Shown piece after piece: positions 45,875 to 55,625 of a stretch of DNA of 64,000 bases (position 1 is its first letter; each line of letters begins with the position of its first letter). Source of the stretch: Geobacillus genomosp. 3 (lineage in GTDB: Bacteria > Bacillota > Bacilli > Bacillales > Anoxybacillaceae). Location: positions 1,178,001-1,242,000 of the forward strand of contig NC_022080.4 in NCBI RefSeq assembly GCF_000445995.2, written 5' to 3'. Below the pieces are notes generated by a model. That model had not been told where the DNA came from. It made no database searches and saw only the letters and a list, made by a program, of their open reading frames with translations. The position numbers were made by a program, and so were the translations under genes.

Positions 45875-47122
45875 ATGGGCCGTGAACAAGCCATTATCGT
45901 CGGCTGCCAACTCGCCGGTGTTGATCATGAACGGTTTTGCTACTCAATGGAAGAGCTCGCTTCGCTCGTGGCGACGGCGAACGGTGAAGTGGCTGCCGAA
46001 CTGACGCAAAAGCGTGAAACGCCGCATCCGGCGACGTATATCGGCAAAGGGAAAACGGAGGAGCTCGCCGCGCTTGTGAAGGAACTCGATCCTGATCTTG
46101 TCGTTTTTAACAGCGAGCTTTCTCCAAGCCAGGCGCGCAATTTGACGAACATGCTTGGCGAGGTCAAGGTCATTGATCGGACGCAGCTCATTTTAGACAT
46201 TTTTGCCCAACGCGCTCGCTCGAAAGAAGGAAAGCTGCAAGTTGAGCTCGCCCAGCTCGAGTATATGCTGCCGCGCCTTAGCGGCCAAGGAGAGATGCTC
46301 TCGCGTCTTGGCGGCGGCATCGGCACGCGCGGACCGGGAGAGACGAAGTTGGAGACTGACCGCCGCCATATTCGCCGCCGCATTGACGACATTAAAGAGG
46401 AACTGCGGCGCATCGCCGGGCATCGCGGGCGGTATCGCGAGCGCCGGCAAAAAAACCGCGCCTTTCAAATCGCGCTCGTCGGCTATACGAACGCCGGCAA
46501 GTCAACGATCTTCAACCGGTTGACCGCCGCCGATTCGTTCGAGGAAAATTTGCTGTTCGCCACGCTTGATCCGCTGACGCGCAAGTGCGTCTTGCCATGC
46601 GGCTACACGGTGCTTGTCACCGATACGGTCGGGTTCATTCAAGATTTGCCGACGACGCTCGTTGCTGCGTTTCGCTCGACGCTTGAAGAAGTGAAGGAAG
46701 CGGACTTGCTGCTTCATGTCGTCGATTCGTCGCACCCGGATTACGCCGAACATGAGCGCACCGTATCGCGGCTCATGGCGGAACTAGGGGCCTCTTCTAT
46801 TCCGGCCGCCACCGTTTACAATAAAAGCGATCGGCAAGCGCCGGAATTTCTCCCGACGGCAACCGATGCAATTGTGATGAGCGCGCTCTCGGCTGCCGAT
46901 GTCGACCGGCTCCGCCTCTTTATCGAAGAGGCGGTGAAACAGCAAATGAGTCGTTATGACGTGTCGATTCCAAGCGGAGAAGGAAAACTGCTCGCCCGTC
47001 TCAAAACGGACACGATTTTGCATGAATGGCATTATAATGAACACGAGGGCACGTACGACTGTCAAGGATACGTGCTGCCGACACACCCGTTATATGGGGA
47101 GCTGCAATCATTTCAACGGTAA
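45875..47122 (+). CDS. hflX: Ribosome-associated GTPase HflX
   Basis: A 415-residue GTPase with AAGGAAGGATGCC before the ATG. The N-terminal HflX domain includes [15 protein letters not shown] [17 protein letters not shown]. The diagnostic glycine-rich segment [19 protein letters not shown] is near residue 150, followed by a coiled linker. The G domain has GYTNAGKST (P-loop), [18 protein letters not shown] (G3) and NKSD (G4). HflX binds 50S subunits and splits stalled ribosomes after stress. In B. subtilis it is called YnbA and precedes ynbB and glnR, the same order as here. Confidence 0.95.
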   Translation: MGREQAIIVGCQLAGVDHERFCYSMEELASLVATANGEVAAELTQKRETPHPATYIGKGKTEELAALVKELDPDLVVFNSELSPSQARNLTNMLGEVKVIDRTQLILDIFAQRARSKEGKLQVELAQLEYMLPRLSGQGEMLSRLGGGIGTRGPGETKLETDRRHIRRRIDDIKEELRRIAGHRGRYRERRQKNRAFQIALVGYTNAGKSTIFNRLTAADSFEENLLFATLDPLTRKCVLPCGYTVLVTDTVGFIQDLPTTLVAAFRSTLEEVKEADLLLHVVDSSHPDYAEHERTVSRLMAELGASSIPAATVYNKSDRQAPEFLPTATDAIVMSALSAADVDRLRLFIEEAVKQQMSRYDVSIPSGEGKLLARLKTDTILHEWHYNEHEGTYDCQGYVLPTHPLYGELQSFQR

Positions 47123-47137
47123 GAAAGGGTTCATCTT

Positions 47138-48409
47138 ATGTTTTGGACACAGTGGAGACAAGGAGAAAAAATCGCTGCTCTCATCGAGGAAGTGGAAACA
47201 CAAATTGCACCGATCCACCGCGCTATCGATGAGCTCATCGATGTGAACCAATATCGCGTGCTCGACAGTTTTCGCCGCCATCAGGTGAGCGACGGGCACT
47301 TCATCCCGTCAACCGGCTACGGCTACGACGATATCGGCCGCAATGCGCTCGATAGCATTTACGCCGATGTGTTTGGAGCGGAAGCGGGGCTTGTCCGTCC
47401 GCAAATCATTTCCGGCACGCACGCGATTGCGATCGCCCTGTTTGGCGTCTTGCGGCCGGGCGATGAATTGCTTTACATCACCGGCGCTCCGTACGATACG
47501 CTTGAGGAAATCGTCGGCGTCCGCGGCGGCGGCGTCGGTTCGCTAAAAGAGTTCGGCATCCGTTATCGGAGCGTGCCGCTGATGGAAGACGGTTCCGTCG
47601 ACTTTCAGGCTGTTCGCGAAGCGATCCACGAGCGGACGAAAATGATCGGCATTCAGCGTTCGCGCGGGTATGCGACACGCCCGTCGTTTACGGTCGATGA
47701 AATCGCGGAGATGACCGCCTTTGTTAAAGCGATCAAGCCGGATGTCGTGGTGTTTGTCGACAACTGTTACGGCGAGTTTGTGGAGGAAAAAGAGCCGTGC
47801 CATGTCGGCGCCGACTTGATGGCCGGCTCGCTGATCAAAAACCCGGGCGGAGGCTTGGCGAAAACGGGAGGCTATATCGTTGGCAAGCAGCCATACGTCG
47901 AAGCGTGCGCCTGCCGGATGACCTCACCGGGCATCGGGGCGGAAGTCGGCCCGTCGCTTTATACGTTGCCGGAGATGTACCAAGGGTTTTTCCTCGCCCC
48001 GCACATTGTCGGCCAAGCGCTCAAAGGGGCGGTGTTTACGGCAGCGATGCTCGAGCGCATCGGACTTTCGACATCGCCATCGTGGAAGGAGAAGCGCACG
48101 GACCTCGTGCAATCGGTTCGCTTTGACGACCCGAAGCAAATGGTTGCCTTTTGCCAAGCCATCCAAGCCGCTTCTCCGGTCAACGCCCATTTTACCCCGC
48201 ACCCAAGCGAGATGCCCGGCTATGAAGACAAAGTCATCATGGCGGCCGGCACGTTCGTGCAGGGCGCGAGCATCGAGCTGACGGCAGACGGGCCGCTGCG
48301 GCCGCCGTATGTTGCGTACGTGCAAGGCGGATTGACGTATTCACACGTGAAAATCGCCATTTGCTCAGCCGTTCACCGCCTGCTTGAGCAACAGCTCATT
48401 TGTTTGTAA
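47138..48409 (+). CDS. ynbB: YnbB, PLP-dependent methionine gamma-lyase-like protein
   Basis: A 423-residue protein of the cystathionine/methionine gamma-lyase-like group once annotated as an aluminium resistance protein. The fold-type I PLP features are ISGTHAIAIALFGVLRPGD, VVFVDNCYGEFVEEKEP and SLIKNPGGGLAKTGGYIVG, with the likely PLP lysine in SLIKN. ATG is 15 bases after hflX and follows AAGAAAGGG. It is conserved between hflX and glnR in bacilli, which suggests a link to nitrogen or sulfur amino acid metabolism, but the reaction is not established. Confidence 0.9.
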   Translation: MFWTQWRQGEKIAALIEEVETQIAPIHRAIDELIDVNQYRVLDSFRRHQVSDGHFIPSTGYGYDDIGRNALDSIYADVFGAEAGLVRPQIISGTHAIAIALFGVLRPGDELLYITGAPYDTLEEIVGVRGGGVGSLKEFGIRYRSVPLMEDGSVDFQAVREAIHERTKMIGIQRSRGYATRPSFTVDEIAEMTAFVKAIKPDVVVFVDNCYGEFVEEKEPCHVGADLMAGSLIKNPGGGLAKTGGYIVGKQPYVEACACRMTSPGIGAEVGPSLYTLPEMYQGFFLAPHIVGQALKGAVFTAAMLERIGLSTSPSWKEKRTDLVQSVRFDDPKQMVAFCQAIQAASPVNAHFTPHPSEMPGYEDKVIMAAGTFVQGASIELTADGPLRPPYVAYVQGGLTYSHVKIAICSAVHRLLEQQLICL

Positions 48410-48426
48410 GAAAATATGACGTGTCA

Positions 48427-48456
48427 TTGACTATTTTCTTGACATTATGATAAAAT
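48427..48456 (+). promoter_or_regulatory. glnR promoter region with GlnR-like half-sites
   Basis: TTGACT (48427-48432), 18 bp and TAAAAT (48451-48456) form the best promoter. TGTCA (48422-48426) and TGACA (48440-48444) are halves of the GlnR operator TGTNAN7TNACA, but their spacing is not the standard one, so control by GlnR here is only suggested. The alternative TTGACA (48439-48444) with TATCAA (48462-48467) at 17 bp is possible. Confidence 0.45.
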
Positions 48457-48485
48457 GAAGGTATCAAAAGCGAGGAGGAATTGGC

Positions 48486-48887
48486 ATGAGTAGCCATATT
48501 CGTCGTTCCATGCCATTGTTTCCGATTGGGACTGTGATGCAGCTAACGGACTTATCAGCCCGTCAAATCCGCTATTACGAAGAGCACGGCCTCGTCACGC
48601 CAGCGCGCACGGAAGGAAACCGGCGGCTGTTTTCGCTCAATGATATCGACCGTTTGCTCGAAATTAAAGATTTGATTGACCAAGGCGTTAACTTGGCCGG
48701 CATCAAGCAAATTTTTGCCGCACGGCAAGAAGGGCGCCGCGAGCAGCCGGAAAAAGTTGAAAAAGTAGGGAGACCGAAGCTGTCAGACGAGGAGCTGCGC
48801 GAAATGTTGCGGACGGAGCTGCTGCAGGCCGGGCGATTCCAGCGCGCATCGCTTCGCCAAGGAGATCTCGCTCGCTTCTTTCACTAA
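48486..48887 (+). CDS. glnR: Nitrogen repressor GlnR (MerR family)
   Basis: A 133-residue DNA-binding protein; GCGAGGAGGAATTGGC precedes the ATG. The winged helix begins [20 protein letters not shown] and contains [20 protein letters not shown]. The C-terminal tail ([20 protein letters not shown]) senses feedback-inhibited glutamine synthetase in B. subtilis, which turns GlnR into an active repressor of glnRA and other nitrogen genes. glnA follows after 41 bases, giving the classic glnRA operon. Confidence 0.95.
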   Translation: MSSHIRRSMPLFPIGTVMQLTDLSARQIRYYEEHGLVTPARTEGNRRLFSLNDIDRLLEIKDLIDQGVNLAGIKQIFAARQEGRREQPEKVEKVGRPKLSDEELREMLRTELLQAGRFQRASLRQGDLARFFH

Positions 48888-48928
48888 TGACTAGGAAATG
48901 ATTTCGGAGCCGGGGAGGAGTTGTCAAC

Positions 48929-50263
48929 ATGGCAAAATATACGCGCGAAGACATTATGCGCATCGTCAAAGAAGAAAACGTCAAGTACATTCGCCTGCAA
49001 TTTACGGATATTTTAGGCACGATCAAAAACGTCGAAATTCCGGTTAGCCAAATCGAAAAAGCGCTCAACAACAAAATGATGTTTGACGGGTCGTCGATCG
49101 AAGGATTCGTCCGCATCGAAGAATCGGATATGTATTTGTATCCGGATTTGGATACGTTTGTCATTTTTCCGTGGACGTCAGAAAAAGGGAAAGTCGCCCG
49201 CTTCATTTGCGACATTTACAATGCGGATGGCACGCCGTTTGAAGGCTGCCCGCGCTACAACTTAAAACGCGTGTTGAAGGAAATGGAAGCGCTCGGCTTT
49301 ACAGCGTTCAACTTAGGGGCGGAGCCGGAGTTTTTCCTTTTCAAGCTTGATGAACACGGGCGTCCGACGATGGAACTGAATGACCGTGGCGGCTATTTCG
49401 ATTTGGCGCCGACGGATTTGGGTGAAAACTGCCGGCGCGACATCGTGCTTGAGCTTGAAGAAATGGGTTTTGAAATCGAAGCATCGCACCACGAGGTCGC
49501 CCCAGGGCAGCATGAGATCGATTTTAAATATGCCCACGCCATTAAAGCGTGCGACGACATTCAAACGTTTAAGCTCGTCGTCAAAACGATTGCCCGCAAA
49601 CATGGGCTGCATGCGACGTTTATGCCGAAGCCGATTTTCGGTATTAACGGTTCGGGAATGCACTGCAACTTGTCGTTGTTCCGCAACAACGAAAACGCCT
49701 TTTTTGATCCGAACGGCGATTTGCAGCTGAGCGATACAGCGCGGCAGTTTATCGCTGGTGTGCTGAAACATGCGCCGAATTTTACGGCGGTGACCAATCC
49801 GACGGTCAACTCGTACAAGCGGCTCGTTCCGGGCTATGAGGCGCCGTGTTACGTTGCTTGGTCGGCGCGCAACCGCAGCCCGCTCATCCGCATCCCGGCT
49901 TCGCGCGGCATGAGCACGCGCATCGAAGTGCGCAGCGTCGATCCGGCAGCGAACCCGTATTTGGCGATGGCTGTGCTGTTGGCGGCAGGGCTTGACGGCA
50001 TTCGCAACAAGCTCACTCCTCCGGCGCCGGTTGACCGAAACATTTACGTCATGACGAAAGAAGAGCGGCTCGAAGAAGGGATTGTTGATTTGCCGGCGAC
50101 GCTGATCGAAGCGCTTGAAAACTTGAAATCGGACGAGGTGATCGTCCATGCGCTTGGCAAGCATTTATTCGAGCATTTCATCGAAGCAAAAGAAATTGAA
50201 TGGGATATGTACCGGACGACGGTTCATCAATGGGAACTGGATCAATATATGGAATTGTATTAA
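48929..50263 (+). CDS. glnA: Glutamine synthetase, type I-alpha
   Basis: A 444-residue enzyme with CGGGGAGGAGTTG before ATG. Core motifs are [44 protein letters not shown] (ATP/metal glutamates), [12 protein letters not shown] and [25 protein letters not shown] follows with the adjoining arginines. It lacks the adenylylation loop of the I-beta type, as expected in Bacillus, where it is feedback inhibited by glutamine and interacts with GlnR and TnrA. It forms a dodecamer. A strong bidirectional terminator separates it from the convergent lexA. Confidence 0.97.
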   Translation: MAKYTREDIMRIVKEENVKYIRLQFTDILGTIKNVEIPVSQIEKALNNKMMFDGSSIEGFVRIEESDMYLYPDLDTFVIFPWTSEKGKVARFICDIYNADGTPFEGCPRYNLKRVLKEMEALGFTAFNLGAEPEFFLFKLDEHGRPTMELNDRGGYFDLAPTDLGENCRRDIVLELEEMGFEIEASHHEVAPGQHEIDFKYAHAIKACDDIQTFKLVVKTIARKHGLHATFMPKPIFGINGSGMHCNLSLFRNNENAFFDPNGDLQLSDTARQFIAGVLKHAPNFTAVTNPTVNSYKRLVPGYEAPCYVAWSARNRSPLIRIPASRGMSTRIEVRSVDPAANPYLAMAVLLAAGLDGIRNKLTPPAPVDRNIYVMTKEERLEEGIVDLPATLIEALENLKSDEVIVHALGKHLFEHFIEAKEIEWDMYRTTVHQWELDQYMELY

Positions 50264-50268
50264 GCAAG

Positions 50269-50302
50269 AAAAAAGGCTGTCCGCATTCGGACAGCCTTTT
50301 TC
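50269..50302. terminator. Bidirectional terminator between glnA and lexA
   Basis: AAAAAGGCTGTCCG and CGGACAGCCTTTTT with loop CATT. A-run and T-run on both sides allow it to work for both converging genes. Confidence 0.9.
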
Positions 50303-50370
50303 GCCATTATTGTTGGCCGGTTAGGCCGCAACGTGGGAGCGGCAGTGCGACGCCAACTCTCTTCTGCCGG

Positions 50371-50994
50371 TCAGTCAATCAAGCGATACACGCCGATCAC
50401 TTTGCCAAGAATCGTGCAATGACGAACGATGATCGGTGCGAGATGGATGTTTTCCGGCTGCAGGCGGATATGGTCTTTTTCTTTGAAAAACCGTTTTACC
50501 GTTGCTTCGTTTTCCTCCGTCATGGCGACGACGATGTCGCCGTTATTGGCGGACGACTGTTGGCGGACGATCACATAGTCGCCGTCCAAAATGCCGGCTT
50601 CGATCATGCTGTCGCCCATCACCTCGAGCATAAACAACGGTTCCTCGCCGGCGGCGAGCCGCTTCGGCAGCGGGAAATAGTCGTCAATGTTCTCGACAGC
50701 CGTGATCGGCTGTCCGGCTGTCACTTTGCCGATGACCGGCACCGAAATGATCTCCCCTTTTTCCCCCGCTTTTTCCGTATCGCTGTCCAAAATTTCAATG
50801 GCGCGCGGTTTCGTCGGGTCGCGGCGGATGTATCCTTTGCTCTCAAGGCGCGCAAGATGGCCGTGGACGGTTGAACTCGACGCCAAACCGACCGCTTCCC
50901 CGATTTCCCTTACCGACGGAGGATAGCCTTTCGTTTTCACTTCCTGCTTGATAAACTCTAAAATTTGTTGCTGCCGCTTGGACAGTTTCGTCAT
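50371..50994 (-). CDS. lexA: LexA, SOS repressor
   Basis: A 207-residue repressor on the minus strand. Residues 1-65 are the winged helix-turn-helix ([40 protein letters not shown]). Self-cleavage would occur at Ala93-Gly94 in GKVTAGQP. The catalytic dyad is Ser129 in [10 protein letters not shown] and Lys167 in ATVKRFF. When RecA filaments form on single-stranded DNA, LexA cuts itself and SOS genes open. It is transcribed away from yneA, sharing a regulatory region with three SOS-like boxes, so autorepression is likely. Confidence 0.97.
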   Translation of the reverse strand: MTKLSKRQQQILEFIKQEVKTKGYPPSVREIGEAVGLASSSTVHGHLARLESKGYIRRDPTKPRAIEILDSDTEKAGEKGEIISVPVIGKVTAGQPITAVENIDDYFPLPKRLAAGEEPLFMLEVMGDSMIEAGILDGDYVIVRQQSSANNGDIVVAMTEENEATVKRFFKEKDHIRLQPENIHLAPIIVRHCTILGKVIGVYRLID

Positions 50995-51029
50995 CCTTTT
51001 TCACACCTCTTGCCACATCATTTGCTTTC

Positions 51030-51058
51030 ATTATAGCATGGGAGAACGAGAAAAACAA
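51030..51058 (-). promoter_or_regulatory. lexA promoter (minus strand)
   Basis: Read on the minus strand: TTGTTT (51058-51053), 17-bp spacer, TATAAT (51035-51030). The -35 overlaps the SOS-like box at 51056-51069. Confidence 0.7.
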
Positions 51059-51069
51059 ACATAAGTTCG
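51056..51069. promoter_or_regulatory. SOS-like box 1 in the lexA-yneA region
   Basis: CAAACATAAGTTCG matches CGAACRNRYGTTYG at 12 of 14 positions and overlaps the lexA -35 element, fitting autorepression. Confidence 0.65.
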
Positions 51070-51079
51070 AATTTTTTTG

Positions 51080-51109
51080 TTGACGCAAACAAACGTTCTT
51101 GATTATAAT
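51080..51109 (+). promoter_or_regulatory. yneA promoter
   Basis: TTGACG (51080-51085), 18-bp spacer, TATAAT (51104-51109). SOS-like box 2 fills the spacer. Confidence 0.7.
51086..51099. promoter_or_regulatory. SOS-like box 2 in the yneA promoter spacer
   Basis: CAAACAAACGTTCT matches the SOS consensus at 12 of 14 positions and lies between -35 and -10 of yneA. Confidence 0.65.
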
Positions 51110-51119
51110 GGAGAAAAAA

Positions 51120-51133
51120 CGAACAAATATTCT
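51120..51133. promoter_or_regulatory. SOS-like box 3 just downstream of the yneA -10
   Basis: CGAACAAATATTCT matches the SOS consensus at 12 of 14 positions. It would cover the start of transcription and the early leader. Confidence 0.55.
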
Positions 51134-51149
51134 AGGTGAGGGTGGGGAC

Positions 51150-51455
51150 ATGAAAAAAGCACTGATGCACTATCTCGTTTTTTCGGCCTTGCTCGCGTTA
51201 ACGCTCGCGGCATTCGTTTATGCCGGCAGTCCGGTCGATCGAAATGCATACATGACTGTCACCGTTGCTCCCGGTGACACGCTTTGGGGGTTGGCGAAAC
51301 AGTATGAAGGGGAACACGGGCTGTCACCGAACGAGTTTATCCGCTGGGTGGTAGAGGTAAACCATCTGCTGAGCTCGCGCCTTACGGCAGGTGAACAAAT
51401 CGTTATTCCTGTGTTAAAATCAAAGCAGGACGGCTCGTTGGCCGTCAGGCGGTGA
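51150..51455 (+). CDS. yneA: YneA, SOS cell-division inhibitor
   Basis: A 101-residue small exported/membrane protein; GGTGGGGAC precedes the ATG at 51150, and the longer frame start at 51099 lies inside the promoter. An N-terminal membrane helix (about 8-26, [17 protein letters not shown]) leads to a LysM-type domain ([16 protein letters not shown], about 38-85). In B. subtilis YneA is induced by DNA damage and delays division until damage is repaired, then is destroyed by proteases. Divergence from lexA and three SOS-like boxes support that role. Confidence 0.93.
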   Translation: MKKALMHYLVFSALLALTLAAFVYAGSPVDRNAYMTVTVAPGDTLWGLAKQYEGEHGLSPNEFIRWVVEVNHLLSSRLTAGEQIVIPVLKSKQDGSLAVRR

Positions 51456-52124
<669 letters not shown>

Positions 52125-52218
52125 CGTCCGAGAGCCGAGGCTTCCCTGTTGCCATTGGCCCGCCCGGTCGGATAAGATAAAACAGAGCAATAACATGATA
52201 GACAGGAGAAGATGCCCC

Positions 52219-52449
52219 ATGCTTGCCAAGCATAAATTGGCCCGCATCAATGAGCTGGCAAAAAAGGCGAAAACGGTCGGCTTGTCGGCTGAAGAAACAA
52301 TCGAACAGGCAGAGCTTCGCCGCGAATACATTCAGGCGTTCCGCCAAGCGATGACCGACATGCTTCACACGGTGACGGTCATCGACCCAAACGGCAACGA
52401 CGTGACGCCCAAAAAATTGAAGGAAAGCCAGCGTCGTCGCCTTCATTAA
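52219..52449 (+). CDS. ynzC: YnzC, DUF896/UPF0291 small protein
   Basis: A 76-residue helical hairpin protein; AGGAGAAG precedes the ATG at 52219, and the longer frame from 52021 overlaps yneB. The conserved parts are LARINELAKKAKTVGLSAEE, with EQAELRREYIQAFR and DPNGNDVTPKKLKE. It is SOS-controlled in B. subtilis as the third gene of the yneA operon; its function is not known. A 94-bp gap after yneB contains nothing clear. Confidence 0.92.
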   Translation: MLAKHKLARINELAKKAKTVGLSAEETIEQAELRREYIQAFRQAMTDMLHTVTVIDPNGNDVTPKKLKESQRRRLH

Positions 52450-52503
52450 ACGACGGGCGAGAAAGGCGGAGATGCCCTGTTTTTTCTGACAGTGAAAATA
52501 ACG

Positions 52504-52533
52504 TTGTACAAAGAAGCTGATTTTCTATATGAT
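52504..52533 (+). promoter_or_regulatory. tkt promoter
   Basis: TTGTAC (52504-52509), 18-bp spacer, TATGAT (52528-52533), 37 bp before the transketolase start. Confidence 0.55.
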
Positions 52534-52570
52534 AGTAAATGACACCATGTTGACGAAAGGGAGGAACACG

Positions 52571-54577
52571 ATGGCGCATTCGATCGAAGAATTAGCGATT
52601 ACCACCATCCGTACGCTGTCGATTGACGCGATTGAAAAGGCAAAATCCGGGCATCCCGGCATGCCGATGGGCGCGGCGCCGATGGCGTACACACTCTGGA
52701 CGAAATTCATGAACCATAATCCGGCCAATCCGGGCTGGTTCAACCGCGACCGGTTTGTTTTGTCCGCCGGGCACGGGTCGATGCTGCTTTACAGCTTGCT
52801 TCATTTAAGCGGCTACGATGTCACGATGGACGATTTGAAGCAGTTCCGCCAATGGGGAAGCAAAACGCCGGGGCACCCGGAATACGGCCATACGCCAGGG
52901 GTAGAGGCGACAACCGGCCCGCTCGGCCAAGGGATCGCGATGGCGGTCGGCATGGCGATGGCGGAGCGGCATTTGGCGGCTACATACAATCGCGACGGAT
53001 TTGACATTATCGACCATTACACGTATGCGATTTGCGGTGATGGCGACTTAATGGAAGGGGTGGCGAGCGAAGCGGCTTCCCTCGCCGGCCACTTGAAGCT
53101 CGGCCGCTTGATTGTTCTATATGATTCAAACGACATTTCCCTTGACGGGGAGCTGAACTTGTCATTTTCGGAAAACGTCGCCCAACGCTTCCAAGCATAC
53201 GGCTGGCAATATTTGCGCGTTGAAGATGGCAACAACATCGAACAAATCGCCAAAGCGCTCGAGGAAGCACGCGCCGATCTCGACCGGCCGACGCTCATTG
53301 AAGTGAAGACGACGATCGGTTACGGCGCGCCGACAAAGGCGGGCACATCGGGCGTCCATGGCGCTCCGCTCGGGGCCGAGGAAGCGAAACTGACGAAAGA
53401 AGCATACCGCTGGACGTTTGCTGAAGATTTTTATGTGCCGGATGAAGTGTACGCCCACTTCCGAGAAACGGTGCAAGAAGCCGGGGCGAAAAAAGAAGCG
53501 GAATGGAAGGAACAATTGGCTGCCTACGAGCAGGCGCATCCGGAATTGGCCGCCCAGCTGAAGCAGGCGATCGAAGGGAAGCTCCCGGACGGTTGGGAAG
53601 CATCGCTGCCGGTGTATGAAGCAGGCAAAAGCTTGGCGACCCGTTCATCGTCCGGGGAAGTGATCAATGCCATCGCCAAAGCGGTGCCGCAGCTGTTTGG
53701 CGGTTCGGCTGACCTGGCGAGCTCGAACAAAACGCTCATTAAAGGTGGCGGCAACTTCTTGCCGGGCAGCTATGAAGGGCGCAACATTTGGTTTGGTGTG
53801 CGCGAATTTGCCATGGGGGCGGCGTTAAACGGCATGGCGCTCCATGGTGGAGTGAAGGTATTTGGCGGCACGTTCTTCGTGTTCTCGGATTATTTGCGCC
53901 CGGCGATTCGGCTGGCGGCGCTCATGGGCTTGCCGGTGACGTATGTGTTGACGCACGACAGCATTGCCGTCGGGGAAGACGGCCCGACGCATGAGCCGGT
54001 TGAGCAGCTTGCTTCACTCCGGGCGATGCCGAACTTGTCAGTCATCCGACCAGCTGATGCGAACGAAACGGCGGCGGCTTGGCGGTTGGCGGTTGAATCG
54101 ACGGACAAGCCGACCGCGCTCGTTCTGACGCGCCAAGACCTCCCCACCTTGCCGACAACAGCCGATTTGGCATATGAAGGCGTGAAAAAAGGTGCGTACG
54201 TCGTCTCGCCGGCGAAAAACGGCACTCCAGAAGCGCTGCTGTTGGCGACCGGTTCGGAAGTGAGCCTGGCGGTGAAAGCGCAGGAAGCGCTCGCCGCTGA
54301 AGGCATCGATGTCTCGGTCGTCAGCATGCCGTCATGGGACCGCTTTGAAGCGCAGCCGGGAGCGTACCGCGATGAAGTGCTTCCGCCGACGGTGACGAAG
54401 CGGCTTGCCATTGAAATGGGCGCGTCGCTCGGCTGGGAGCGCTATGTCGGTGCGGATGGCGACATTGTAGCCATCGATCGGTTTGGCGCTTCTGCTCCGG
54501 GAGAAAAAATTATGGCTGAATATGGTTTTACCGTTGACAACGTCGTCCGTCGCGTGAAAGCATTGCTTGGCAAGTAA
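52571..54577 (+). CDS. tkt: Transketolase
   Basis: A 668-residue thiamine diphosphate enzyme; AAAGGGAGGAACACG precedes ATG at 52571 and an earlier in-frame ATG at 52529 overlaps the promoter. Motifs are [66 protein letters not shown] (thiamine/Mg site) and [26 protein letters not shown] begins the C-terminal domain. It moves two-carbon units in the non-oxidative pentose phosphate pathway. Length equals the B. subtilis enzyme. A terminator follows. Confidence 0.97.
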   Translation: MAHSIEELAITTIRTLSIDAIEKAKSGHPGMPMGAAPMAYTLWTKFMNHNPANPGWFNRDRFVLSAGHGSMLLYSLLHLSGYDVTMDDLKQFRQWGSKTPGHPEYGHTPGVEATTGPLGQGIAMAVGMAMAERHLAATYNRDGFDIIDHYTYAICGDGDLMEGVASEAASLAGHLKLGRLIVLYDSNDISLDGELNLSFSENVAQRFQAYGWQYLRVEDGNNIEQIAKALEEARADLDRPTLIEVKTTIGYGAPTKAGTSGVHGAPLGAEEAKLTKEAYRWTFAEDFYVPDEVYAHFRETVQEAGAKKEAEWKEQLAAYEQAHPELAAQLKQAIEGKLPDGWEASLPVYEAGKSLATRSSSGEVINAIAKAVPQLFGGSADLASSNKTLIKGGGNFLPGSYEGRNIWFGVREFAMGAALNGMALHGGVKVFGGTFFVFSDYLRPAIRLAALMGLPVTYVLTHDSIAVGEDGPTHEPVEQLASLRAMPNLSVIRPADANETAAAWRLAVESTDKPTALVLTRQDLPTLPTTADLAYEGVKKGAYVVSPAKNGTPEALLLATGSEVSLAVKAQEALAAEGIDVSVVSMPSWDRFEAQPGAYRDEVLPPTVTKRLAIEMGASLGWERYVGADGDIVAIDRFGASAPGEKIMAEYGFTVDNVVRRVKALLGK

Positions 54578-54597
54578 CCGAACGACCGTGAGAACAG

Positions 54598-54630
54598 GCT
54601 GCCCTTGCGCGTTGCAAGGGCAGCTTTTTT
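54598..54630 (+). terminator. Terminator after tkt
   Basis: GCTGCCCTTGC (54598-54608) and GCAAGGGCAGC (54614-54624), then six T residues. Confidence 0.9.
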
Positions 54631-54665
54631 GATCGAGTTGCGGCGGACGCCCGCCGCAACCAAAA

Positions 54666-54674
54666 ATCGACAAT
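54666..54674. promoter_or_regulatory. Possible Spo0A box before sirA
   Basis: ATCGACAAT matches the reverse 0A-box TTCGACAAA at 7 of 9 positions, about 52 bp before a TATAAT (54726-54731). B. subtilis sirA is induced by Spo0A~P. The match is imperfect. Confidence 0.35.
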
Positions 54675-54763
54675 GTTAGTGAAAAAAATTACCGCTAATA
54701 GACATATTTTTCCCCTTTCCTTTTCTATAATAGAAATAGATGAAGAGAAATGGGGGATGGGAC

Positions 54764-55201
54764 ATGGTTCGTTATTGGATTTATTTGTTAAATGATGAAG
54801 TGGCGGCACACTACCGCCACCGGACGGAAAAAATTGTCGAACTGCTTCGGGAGCATCAGTGTGCGAAAGCGCCGTTGAAAACGATTTGCCGCAAGCAAGT
54901 TGAATTTATTACCGAACGGTTGTCGTTTTCGCGTCTCGAGTTGGGCTTAAAGCAATATTTTGTCGGGCGTGTCGGCAAAAATTTAGAGCGCAATATGTTC
55001 ATTTTGCAAAATGACGCCGGTGACGAAGCGCTTCTTGTTGTGCAAAAGCGCCGCCTGCTGCTTGTTGCTGACAGTGCGCCGCTGGCGGCCGACATCGGCC
55101 GGGCGCTCGCCAGCGTAGCGCCATCGTTTTTGGCGGTTGCTGCTGATTTTGTCGACTATCATTGGCTGTCTGCACCGGCGCCGGGAAGAAAATTTGCGTA
55201 A
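54764..55201 (+). CDS. sirA: SirA (YneE), sporulation inhibitor of DnaA
   Basis: A 145-residue protein with GGGGGATGGGAC before ATG at 54764; the in-frame ATG at 54740 is not preceded by a ribosome site. It fits SirA in length, place (tkt-sirA-yneF) and layout: an N-terminal YWIYLLNDEVAAHY-type start, the middle RKQVEFITERLSFSRLELGL and the final PAPGRKFA. In B. subtilis SirA binds DnaA domain I and blocks new replication as cells commit to sporulation. Sequence conservation in this family is low, so location carries part of the weight. Confidence 0.85.
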   Translation: MVRYWIYLLNDEVAAHYRHRTEKIVELLREHQCAKAPLKTICRKQVEFITERLSFSRLELGLKQYFVGRVGKNLERNMFILQNDAGDEALLVVQKRRLLLVADSAPLAADIGRALASVAPSFLAVAADFVDYHWLSAPAPGRKFA

Positions 55202-55289
55202 GGCGAAGATTTTTGTCGCGGAATATTGTCTAATGGCACATCGTTTAGTACACTGTTAAGGAGACAACAAGAAGGAGGAAAATCGCTGT

Positions 55290-55502
55290 ATGTGGACCAC
55301 GATTCTCGTTGGTGTGCTGGCGCTCATCGCCGGTGTGGCGCTCGGGTTTTTCATCGCCCGCAAAACGATGATTAATTATTTGAAGAAAAATCCGCCGATC
55401 AATGAACAAATGATCCGCATGATGATGATGCAAATGGGCATGACCCCGTCGCAAAAGAAAATCAACCAAATGATGAAAATGATGAACAACCAACTGAAAT
55501 AA
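55290..55502 (+). CDS. yneF: YneF, UPF0154 small membrane protein
   Basis: A 70-residue protein with GAAGGAGGAAAATCG before ATG. One N-terminal membrane helix ([19 protein letters not shown]) is followed by [20 protein letters not shown] and a Met-rich tail, the usual UPF0154 pattern. It is probably membrane-anchored with a cytoplasmic tail. Function unknown. A terminator separates it from the ABC exporter genes. Confidence 0.93.
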   Translation: MWTTILVGVLALIAGVALGFFIARKTMINYLKKNPPINEQMIRMMMMQMGMTPSQKKINQMMKMMNNQLK

Positions 55503-55509
55503 GGGAAAC

Positions 55510-55536
55510 GGACACTCGATTGAGAGTGTCTTTTTA
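55510..55536 (+). terminator. Terminator after yneF
   Basis: GACACTC (55511-55517) and GAGTGTC (55524-55530), then TTTTTATTTT. Confidence 0.87.
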
Positions 55537-55552
55537 TTTTGGAAAAATGTTC

Positions 55553-55581
55553 TTTCAAAATTTTTCTAGTTTTGTTACAAT
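55553..55581 (+). promoter_or_regulatory. Promoter of the ABC exporter operon
   Basis: TTTCAA (55553-55558), 17-bp spacer, TACAAT (55576-55581), about 45 bp before the GTG start. Confidence 0.5.
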
Positions 55582-55625
55582 AATATGGCGGTTGTTCGTT
55601 AGCCAAATGAAAGGGGGCGGGTCGC

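Noticed and set aside
50200..50874. Plus-strand frame of 224 codons
   Set aside because: It overlaps the end of glnA, the terminator and the antisense strand of lexA; composition is that of a shadow frame.
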